From: CAZVJA01 sp964626885
Lineage (GTDB): Bacteria; Planctomycetota; Planctomycetia; Planctomycetales; Planctomycetaceae
Direction: 5' to 3'
NCBI GenBank assembly: GCA_964626885.1
Contig: CAZVJA010000101.1
Location: 1 to 18,217 of the forward strand
Length of the DNA: 18,217 nucleotides
Part shown: positions 7,674-13,131 of the stretch, piece by piece
Position numbering within the stretch: the first letter of the stretch is position 1
Layout of the letters: every line of letters starts with the position of its first letter
Notes under the pieces: generated by a model
The model's input: the letters and a program-made list of their open reading frames with translations, nothing else
Database searches by the model: none
What the model was told of the DNA's origin: nothing
Program-made: the position numbers and the translations under genes

Positions 7674-7715
7674 TGCGGTACAAATCAGATAATCTGCGGT
7701 ACAAATCAGATAGTC
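7674..7715. repeat. 21-nt tandem direct duplication
   Basis: Two adjacent copies, 7674-7694 and 7695-7715, begin TGCGGTACAAATCAGATA and differ at one position (A or G near the end). A third partial unit starts with TG and then diverges. Repeat length is two helical turns, so paired binding sites are possible. Replication slippage is the simpler explanation. Confidence 0.75.
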
Positions 7716-7926
7716 TGACGAGGCGTGAAGTCCCCTGCCTGATCAAATCGAGCCGATTCTCCATGCGACCAGGGTGGAAACTTGGACGCTTCGAGTGGGG
7801 GGAGACGGTGGGTGGCATTCTATCCAAACCGTAACTCTCGGACAAACTTGGTGTTGGGTGGTAATTCCTCTGCCGTCGCCGCATGTTGCCAAAATGACAC
7901 AACTTTCGACAGGGTCTATGTTTCGC

Positions 7927-7955
7927 TTGACATGATGCATCTTCTGGGATGTAAT
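7927..7955 (+). promoter_or_regulatory. sigma-70-type promoter
   Basis: A perfect -35 hexamer TTGACA (7927-7932) is followed after exactly 17 nt by TGTAAT (7950-7955), one mismatch from consensus -10. The predicted start is near 7962, about 375 nt before the ketosynthase-like gene on the same strand. It is the strongest promoter match I noticed in the window. Confidence 0.5.
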
Positions 7956-8286
7956 TTCAGCAGGGTCAGGCTGCGGATCTTCCGGGTGCGGAAACCGCGT
8001 CCTGTTGTTGGGGTACTTTCGATGAAATGGGTGCCGTCCCTGCAAAAGGGGCCGGTCACGCGGGCTTGGGTGTTCCGCATGACCGTCGGACGTGTCGTTT
8101 TCCGATAAGTAGAAAACAGCACCTCTCGGCTATCATCGAGTCCCTGCAGCAGGCTGACTCTAAAACGACCGAGACAGGGAGACGCGGCTTAAGACAACGG
8201 ATGACATTCACCAGGTGACGGTGATTTTCTTCCCGAACGTGAGTACGGCGCGGGATCGCCCGAATGGCGTGCGGAAGAAAGTAAAT

Positions 8287-8318
8287 GACGTCCCGTAAGT
8301 GCGCTTCGCGGGGACGTC
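8287..8318 (+). other. hairpin in the leader of the ketosynthase-like gene
   Basis: GACGTCCC (8287-8294) and GGGACGTC (8311-8318) make a perfect 8-bp stem. The loop can itself form GCG-CTTC-GCG. It ends 19 nt before the ATG at 8338, with no T-tract, so a translational or RNA-stability role is more likely than termination. Confidence 0.4.
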
Positions 8319-8337
8319 CGGACCTCGGGGTCAGGCT

Positions 8338-9630
8338 ATGACGGCTGGGTACAACCGAACACGAGCGGTCGTGACCGGAATCGGTGTTGTTTCGCCGATT
8401 GGGGTTGGTATTGAACCCTTCTGGCGAAACCTGATGGACGGCCGAAGCGGTATCGGCCCACTGAAGGCGTTCAACAACGCCCGCCTGCCGATCAAGCTGG
8501 CCGCCGAAGTCACCGGTTTCGACCCGCTGCAATACGTGCGGCATAAGAAATTCGTGAAGGCGATGTCGCGCGATATCCAACTGGGTGTGGCCGCCGCCTC
8601 CCTTTCCATGAAAGACGCCCGACTCGGCCGGCGGTCGGTCGATCCCGAACGGCTCGGCGTGGTATACGGCGCGGGCCGCATTTCGAACACACCGCAGGAA
8701 CTCCGCGATGCCGCCCGCCGTTGCACTCCTGGCGAGGCCGGCTTCGATCAAACGCTCTTCGACGACAACGCACTCCGCGACATTTCACCGTTGTTGCTGG
8801 TGCGGCAAATGCCGAACATGCCCGCCTGCCACGTCTCAATCGAATTCGACGCCCGCGGGCCAAACAATACCATCACCAGCCGTGAGTCGTCGGCACTACT
8901 CGCCCTGTCCGAAGCGGTCGGCGTGATCGCGCGGGGCGCGGCCGACTGCATGATCGTCGGCGCTTGCAGTTCGAACATTCATCCGGTCGATATCGCTAAG
9001 CTGAGTTTGTTCGACGGTCTCTCGCGCCGAGCCGATGATCCCGAGCGGGCCTGCCGGCCGTTTGACTTCGAGCGGGACGGACCGATTGTCGGCGAAGGGG
9101 CTGCGGCTTTTGTCGTCGAAAGTTACGAGCACGCCAAGCGGCGCGGCGCAACCATCTGCGCGGAGGTGCTCGGCGTGGGAGCCGGCTGTGACGGAACCGG
9201 CTACAGCAACGGAGCGGGAGGGACCGGCCTTGTCCGCGCCATTTCCAGTGCGCTCCGCCAATCAGAGATTGATCCGCGGCAAATCGGGCACATCAACGCC
9301 CACGGCATCAGTACACAGCGCGACGATCTCGTCGAAGCGAAGGCGTATCACACCGCCTTGGGCCTATCGGCCGAGCGGATTCCGGTGACCGCGCTCAAGA
9401 GCTACTTCGGCCATTTCGACGCCGGCACCGGCGCCGTGGAGTTGGCGGCCAGCTTGTTGGCATTACGCCACGAGCAGTTGCCGCGCACGCTGCACTACAA
9501 AACCCCCGACCCGCGCTGCGGCATCAACGTCGTGCACGACGAGCCGCTGGTGCTGAAGTATCCCACGGCGTTGACGGTCAACCGCACCGCCATGGGCCAA
9601 AGCGCCGCGGCAATCATCCGCGCGGTGTAA
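8338..9630 (+). CDS. beta-ketoacyl synthase family protein with the catalytic Cys position occupied by Glu
   Basis: A 430-residue thiolase-fold protein with KAS II-like features. It has RAVVTGIGVVSPIG at the N-terminus, ADCMIVGACSSNIHP mid-protein and RPFDFERDGPIVGEGAAAFVVE. Two active-site histidines are present: INAHGIST (His322) and the KSYFGHFDAGTGAVE stretch (Lys354, His359). In FabF the nucleophile lies in a TACTSG-type motif after ARGP. Here the aligned stretch is ARGPNNTITSRESSALLAL, so Glu183 stands where Cys should be. The C-terminal GFGG gate is also replaced (TAMGQSAAAII). It is therefore probably not a normal condensing enzyme. It could be a chain-length-factor-like partner, a decarboxylase comparable to KSQ, or another acyl-binding protein. 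The open frame extends to a GTG at 8299, but the ATG at 8338 directly precedes the conserved N-terminus. No partner ketosynthase or acyl carrier gene is adjacent. Confidence 0.85.
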   Translation: MTAGYNRTRAVVTGIGVVSPIGVGIEPFWRNLMDGRSGIGPLKAFNNARLPIKLAAEVTGFDPLQYVRHKKFVKAMSRDIQLGVAAASLSMKDARLGRRSVDPERLGVVYGAGRISNTPQELRDAARRCTPGEAGFDQTLFDDNALRDISPLLLVRQMPNMPACHVSIEFDARGPNNTITSRESSALLALSEAVGVIARGAADCMIVGACSSNIHPVDIAKLSLFDGLSRRADDPERACRPFDFERDGPIVGEGAAAFVVESYEHAKRRGATICAEVLGVGAGCDGTGYSNGAGGTGLVRAISSALRQSEIDPRQIGHINAHGISTQRDDLVEAKAYHTALGLSAERIPVTALKSYFGHFDAGTGAVELAASLLALRHEQLPRTLHYKTPDPRCGINVVHDEPLVLKYPTALTVNRTAMGQSAAAIIRAV

Positions 9631-9770
9631 TTCTCCCGGTACCTGCTCGATAAGGTATCCTGCGCATTTGCCGGAACCGGCCTGCCCGTCCGCGCGATTC
9701 GGCAACTGAGGCTCTACCCAACGTCGCCATCGAGATAAATAATGATGTTGGCCTGGGTCGTCCTTTCATC

Positions 9771-9777
9771 GGAGAAG
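9771..9777 (+). promoter_or_regulatory. ribosome binding site of the first exported paralogue
   Basis: GGAGAAG lies 4 nt before the ATG at 9782. It is one of the few clear Shine-Dalgarno sites in this window and supports that start. Confidence 0.6.
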
Positions 9778-9781
9778 CCAG

Positions 9782-10315
9782 ATGCACGAAGGCCATGAGA
9801 CGCGAGCGTGGTTCTCACAACGGTCCATCCGGAATGCTCTGCTGCTCGTCTGCGTAGGCGTTTTCTGCCTGATGCCGCAGGCCCACGGCGATGCTCCCCC
9901 TGTCAAGGAAAAGCTCCACGTCACGGAATTGCTGAAGGACGTGGGGATCATCGGCAAGCTCGGCTACCCGCTCGGAACGCTCCTCACGGTCCGAGGGACG
10001 TGGAGCGTCGACAAGAAGAAGACGTTTGAGGGAACAAGTTTCTTCGAGGTGGCGACGATCAACGGAGAGAACGCTCCACCAGGTATCGAATTCGCGGTTG
10101 TTTTTTCCACCGAACGGTCAGTTGTTTTCGATGGAGTCCATGTTACTGGAGACTGGGAGCTTTGTTGTTACGAAGAGGGTACCTTTTCGGGGGAACCAGC
10201 GACTTTGCGTGAGGAACATAAGAAAGTCTCGAAATGGGGCGACATATTGACTTCGGGCGGTTCCTTGTTTGGTTTTCATACCCAGCTCATCTATCTGAAG
10301 AAAACCCGGAAATAG
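9782..10315 (+). CDS. exported hypothetical protein, first of a tandem paralogous pair
   Basis: A 177-residue protein with a classical signal peptide: a basic region, then NALLLVCVGVFCLMPQ, then a probable signal peptidase I site after AHG (residue 36). The mature part carries IIGKLGYPLGTLLTVRGTW at residues 56-74, matching the next gene's VIGRLGVPLGQFVNVRGTW at 12 of 19 positions. The rest is probably beta-rich (FFEVATINGE, IEFAVVFSTERSVVFDGVHVTGDW, GFHTQLIYLKK). No known domain is recognised, and location outside the cytoplasmic membrane is inferred. The start is fixed by a good ribosome binding site. Its paralogue begins 6 nt after this stop, so they are almost certainly co-transcribed. 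Confidence 0.8.
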   Translation: MHEGHETRAWFSQRSIRNALLLVCVGVFCLMPQAHGDAPPVKEKLHVTELLKDVGIIGKLGYPLGTLLTVRGTWSVDKKKTFEGTSFFEVATINGENAPPGIEFAVVFSTERSVVFDGVHVTGDWELCCYEEGTFSGEPATLREEHKKVSKWGDILTSGGSLFGFHTQLIYLKKTRK

Positions 10316-10321
10316 TCACGA

Positions 10322-10900
10322 ATGACCATTTGGCTAACAAGCGTACCGAAAACTCTTTGGCTTCCGCTGTCCCTTTCCGTCGCCAGCATCGGATTTACCG
10401 GGTGTCTGACTGGCGATAATTGTGGCCGGGGACAGAAGTTGCCGACGTACAAACGTATGGTGAATTATTCCGACCTCGAAGATCGCATTGAGGTGATCGG
10501 TCGCCTTGGCGTGCCGCTTGGTCAATTCGTGAACGTGCGCGGAACCTGGGTGCCGAACGTGAACAAGGGGGGCAGCGACTTGAACTTCCAAATCGAGGCC
10601 GTGGATGGCCACAAATTGGAAGCCCCGGTGATCCTTACACAAGCGCAGATGAGAGACTGGGATCATTTCCGGGGAGCAAAAGAATATGGGGATCCTTATG
10701 TCCCGCTGGTCTTTGCTGCCGGGGAGACCTGGGACATGCGTGGGTTTGAATCCGCATGGACTGTCGGCTATCCACCGGGCGTGTCGGTCAAGGCAGGTGA
10801 AAACGCAGACGGCGACGACCCAAACCACAAGCCTTACGAGATTGAGTCACGGTTCGGTTATCTCACCGCGACACTGGTGAAGCCTGAGAAGAACAACTGA
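10322..10900 (+). CDS. putative lipoprotein, second of the tandem paralogous pair
   Basis: A 192-residue protein with a hydrophobic leader (LWLPLSLSVASIGFTGC) ending in a Cys at residue 28, fitting a lipobox although Phe at -3 is not typical. That suggests a lipid-anchored envelope protein. VIGRLGVPLGQFVNVRGTW at residues 58-76 is shared with the upstream gene. Downstream it has LNFQIEAVDGHKLEAPVIL and FAAGETWDMRGFESAWTVGYPPGVSVKAGEN, close in layout to the paralogue's INGENAPPGIEF and FDGVHVTGDWELCCYEEG, then a final strand GYLTATLVK. The pair looks like an ancient tandem duplication in which one copy is soluble and one lipid-anchored. Function unknown. The 6-nt gap implies one transcript with the upstream gene. 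Confidence 0.8.
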   Translation: MTIWLTSVPKTLWLPLSLSVASIGFTGCLTGDNCGRGQKLPTYKRMVNYSDLEDRIEVIGRLGVPLGQFVNVRGTWVPNVNKGGSDLNFQIEAVDGHKLEAPVILTQAQMRDWDHFRGAKEYGDPYVPLVFAAGETWDMRGFESAWTVGYPPGVSVKAGENADGDDPNHKPYEIESRFGYLTATLVKPEKNN

Positions 10901-11073
10901 CCGATTCAGAGGCAGATCCCCAGCAGTCACATTACCGTAGCCGGATGTGCCAAGGCGCGTCTTGACCGAATTGCATGATTCCCATACCCTTCGCCGACTT
11001 TCGAGGCACTGGTATCGACACAGCTTCGGTAGTTCGCCCCCGAACCCGGACCGCTATCTGCATGACGTAGGCA

Positions 11074-11273
11074 ATGTCGCCCCTCCGGGGCTTGGGTTTC
11101 CATTTTGGTCCATGACCCGAGGGTTAACACCCTCGGCTACAATTTGCCGCCCCGTTGGGGCTGAAACGCACTGGCTCGGCAGCCCCGACAGGGGCGAAAT
11201 TCTTCTAGCCGGGAGGCGTTAGCCCCCGGAGGGTGGTTGCCAACAATCTCTTCAAGCCCCGGAGGGGCGACAT
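11074..11273. repeat. 200-nt stem-loop mosaic bounded by a perfect 21-bp inverted repeat
   Basis: The outer arms, 11074-11094 and 11253-11273, are perfect reverse complements across 21 nt (core GTCGCCCCTCCGGGGCTTG). Inside lie further hairpins: CCGAGGG-TTAACA-CCCTCGG (11117-11136), CCCC-GTT-GGGG (11150-11160), GCCCC-GACA-GGGGC (11182-11195), and a CCGGG...CCCCGG stem near 11209-11229. Each is a G/C-rich short stem of the same style, like an array of REP-type palindromes. It has no transposase and no coding frame. A REP/BIME-like or MITE-like nature is inference. Confidence 0.75.
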
Positions 11274-11332
11274 CTCTTTCAACCTGAGTTGCAAGCTGCA
11301 TTGCATGAGTTGTGTAGATACCAATGCTTCTT

Positions 11333-11343
11333 AAGGTGGGGAG
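11333..11343 (+). promoter_or_regulatory. ribosome binding site supporting a GTG start
   Basis: AAGGTGGGGAG ends 6 nt before the GTG at 11350. No other in-frame ATG occurs until well inside the zinc-ribbon domain, so this site decides the start of the methyltransferase. Confidence 0.6.
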
Positions 11344-11349
11344 ATTCGC

Positions 11350-12492
11350 GTGAATACGGTAACGTCGACCGCTCCGTTGCGAACTCGGTCGGGTGGCAAT
11401 GGCAGATTGTCAGCCAGTGTTCCGGACATCAATGCAACTCAGTATGCCGAAGCACAGCCGCACGGGCAGACAAACTGCCCGCAGTACTCATCGGAAGAAG
11501 CCGTCGAACTCGAAACAGTCGATTGTCTCCTCTGCGGTGGGCGGAACTTTGAACCGGTGATCGTCGCGCCAGATCCGGTGACGAAGATCGGCGGGTTGTT
11601 TCAGGTCGTTCGCTGCCGCGATTGCGGGCTGGCCTTTACCAACCCTCGGCCGACGATGAACAGCATCGGGCAGTTCTACCCCGAGAGCTACGCCCCTTAC
11701 AGTGGCCGAGAGTCGGACGAACAACTCCCTGGAAGTTGGCGACACACCTTGACGCGCGCGGCGTTACGCGCCGGGTACGGATACCCTCCGCAGCCGGCCG
11801 GCCTGTCGACCGAGCTCCTGGCGCTACTTGCGCGCATGACGATGCGACGCACTCGACAGCGGCAATCGTGGATTCCATTTCGCGCTCCCGGCCGCTTGCT
11901 CGACTTCGGCTGCGGTGCCGGGGATTTTCTTAAGAGAATGCGCTCGCTCGGCTGGAATGTGGCCGGCATCGATTTTTCCGAAAAGGTCGCTCGCGAGATT
12001 GAACAATCGAGCGGCATTCGGGTGCACGTCGGCTCGTTGCCTCACCCGGAAATCGCGCCGGGCTCATTCGACGCCGTCACAATGTGGAACTCCCTGGAGC
12101 ACGTTCATTCGCCGCGCGCCGTCGTACAGGCGGCGTGGCAGGCGCTGCGTCCCGGTGGTCTGCTGGTGGTCGGCGTGCCGAATTTCGATTCGTGGTCGTT
12201 TCAGGCATTCCGCGAGAACTGGTACGCGCTCGAATTGCCGCGGCACTTGACGCACTTCACGCCAGCGACTCTGACGGAACTTGTCGCCGGGGAGGGCTTT
12301 GACGTTCTTTCGGTCGATCAGATCGCGCGGGCTGGCTGTTTGCGGAAGTCGGCACGGCGTGCGGCTGGAAAACGATCGGTCTCCAGGTGGGCGCGGGCCA
12401 CGCGCATCAAGCCATGGGGGCTATTGGTCGCCGACTGGACCGAGGAGAGCGGCCGGGCGGATTTCATGCGTCTGGTGGCGGAGAAGCGGTAA
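11350..12492 (+). CDS. class I SAM-dependent methyltransferase with N-terminal zinc ribbon
   Basis: A 380-residue protein starting at GTG. After about 55 disordered residues comes a four-Cys zinc-ribbon-like segment, CLLCGG and CRDCGLAFTNPRP (about 60-100). Then follows a Rossmann methyltransferase domain with SAM motif I LLDFGCGAGDFLKRM, the acidic end of strand 2 in VAGIDFS, motif WNSLEHVHSPRAV and LRPGGLLVVGVPNFDSWSF. The pattern matches proteins that methylate sugars, lipids or secondary metabolites in cell-surface or natural-product gene sets. The actual substrate cannot be inferred from the neighbours. A strong ribosome binding site fixes the start. It stands directly downstream of the palindromic repeat element and 216 nt before exbD. 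Confidence 0.85.
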   Translation: MNTVTSTAPLRTRSGGNGRLSASVPDINATQYAEAQPHGQTNCPQYSSEEAVELETVDCLLCGGRNFEPVIVAPDPVTKIGGLFQVVRCRDCGLAFTNPRPTMNSIGQFYPESYAPYSGRESDEQLPGSWRHTLTRAALRAGYGYPPQPAGLSTELLALLARMTMRRTRQRQSWIPFRAPGRLLDFGCGAGDFLKRMRSLGWNVAGIDFSEKVAREIEQSSGIRVHVGSLPHPEIAPGSFDAVTMWNSLEHVHSPRAVVQAAWQALRPGGLLVVGVPNFDSWSFQAFRENWYALELPRHLTHFTPATLTELVAGEGFDVLSVDQIARAGCLRKSARRAAGKRSVSRWARATRIKPWGLLVADWTEESGRADFMRLVAEKR

Positions 12493-12693
12493 CCCCCTGG
12501 AGAGTTGAGGGGAGCCTTCGGGGTCACGTCAACAGGGTTGCTTTGCATAACCCCGGGTCACGCAAAGCTTTTGCCCCGGCCACCCTCTAGCCATGCCCAC
12601 TTCTGGGCGTATACCGACGGGGGGACCGCCCGTGCAATCGGAATCCCTCTCAAACTTTTCGGGGAACTCCGATATAGTAATCAGCGCCCCGTC

Positions 12694-12700
12694 GAGGAGA
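12694..12700 (+). promoter_or_regulatory. ribosome binding site of exbD
   Basis: GAGGAGA ends 8 nt before the ATG at 12709, deciding between that ATG and the upstream TTG at 12505 that opens the same frame. Confidence 0.6.
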
Positions 12701-12708
12701 ACCAGGCC

Positions 12709-13131
12709 ATGCCGATGAAGACCGACATCGTCGAAGAGCCCCAGCTCAACATGACCCCCATGATCGACATGGTGTTCCTGTTGATCACCTTTTTCATGAT
12801 CAGTTGGCAATTTACACAGGCGGAACGTGAGTTCGACGTCAAGCTGCCGACCTCGACCAGCGCGCCGGCGCTTTCCAGCGGACCAGATCCGTTGAATGTG
12901 ACCATCCGGCCGGACGGCCAGTTAGAACTCAACAACAAGTTGCGCACACTGGCGGAGCTCGAAACAGATCTGGTCGCGGCGCGGCAGAACTACGCCGAGC
13001 AGGCAGTGTCGATTCGGGCCGACGGGACCGGACCGTATCAGAACGTGATCGACGTCCTTTCTCTTTGTAATCGTGCGAAGATCACCGTGATTTCGCTGCC
13101 GGTTCGTCCCAAGATCGAGGCGGCACGATGA
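12709..13131 (+). CDS. ExbD/TolR-family biopolymer transport protein
   Basis: A 140-residue protein of the expected size. A short cytoplasmic N-terminus leads into NMTPMIDMVFLLITFFMISW, the single transmembrane helix with the family's essential proton-path Asp (Asp20). A periplasmic domain follows (EREFDVKLPTS, PLNVTIRPDGQLELNNK, AVSIRADGTGPYQNVIDVLSLCNRAKITVISL). ExbD/TolR works with ExbB/TolQ to convert proton motive force into movement of an envelope-spanning partner. No ExbB/TolQ gene is adjacent, so it must lie elsewhere. The stop overlaps the next start as ATGA, so translation of the downstream toroid protein is coupled. This points to the toroid protein as the energised partner in place of TonB or TolA. 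The longer frame reaching back to 12505 lacks a ribosome binding site and adds no family sequence. Confidence 0.93.
   Translation: MPMKTDIVEEPQLNMTPMIDMVFLLITFFMISWQFTQAEREFDVKLPTSTSAPALSSGPDPLNVTIRPDGQLELNNKLRTLAELETDLVAARQNYAEQAVSIRADGTGPYQNVIDVLSLCNRAKITVISLPVRPKIEAAR

Larger units (their letters stand above)
7592..8337. other. long divergent intergenic region between membrane protein and ketosynthase-like genes
   Basis: In 746 nt I find no protein with family features. The longest plus-strand frame (108 codons ending at 8108) has an implausible composition. The region holds an imperfect dyad at 7626-7660, a 21-nt tandem duplication (7674-7715), a near-consensus promoter (7927-7955) and an 8-bp hairpin (8287-8318) close to the ketosynthase start. 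A 28-codon basic ORF at 8021-8107 (MKWVPSLQKGPVTRAWVFR...) with GGGG upstream is possible but unsupported. The stretch 7962-8337 would be a leader of about 375 nt if the promoter is real. Confidence 0.55.
10901..11349. other. intergenic region carrying a palindromic repeat element
   Basis: These 449 nt between the lipoprotein gene and the methyltransferase gene have no credible coding frame. 10901-11073 has no structure I can name. 11074-11273 is a stem-loop mosaic. 11274-11349 leads into the methyltransferase ribosome binding site, with no convincing promoter seen. Confidence 0.6.

Noticed and set aside
7674..7715. CRISPR-like repeat
   Set aside because: Two adjacent copies with no spacer and no cas genes nearby, so it is a tandem duplication and not an array.
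7782..8108. 108-codon plus-strand frame in the long intergenic region
   Set aside because: Composition is implausible, no ribosome binding site was seen, and it spans the promoter candidate. Only its 28-codon tail has a remote chance of being a small protein.
12494..12512. CCCCT/AGGGG stem just after the methyltransferase stop as a terminator
   Set aside because: Only a 5-bp stem with a 9-nt loop and no T-tract.
12673..12678. TATAGT as a -10 element upstream of exbD
   Set aside because: No acceptable -35 hexamer at 16-18 nt. It is left uncalled although transcription may well start in this region.
12505..12708. TTG-initiated extension of exbD
   Set aside because: ExbD-family sequence starts at 12709, which has a good ribosome binding site. 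The extension has none and adds nothing family-like.
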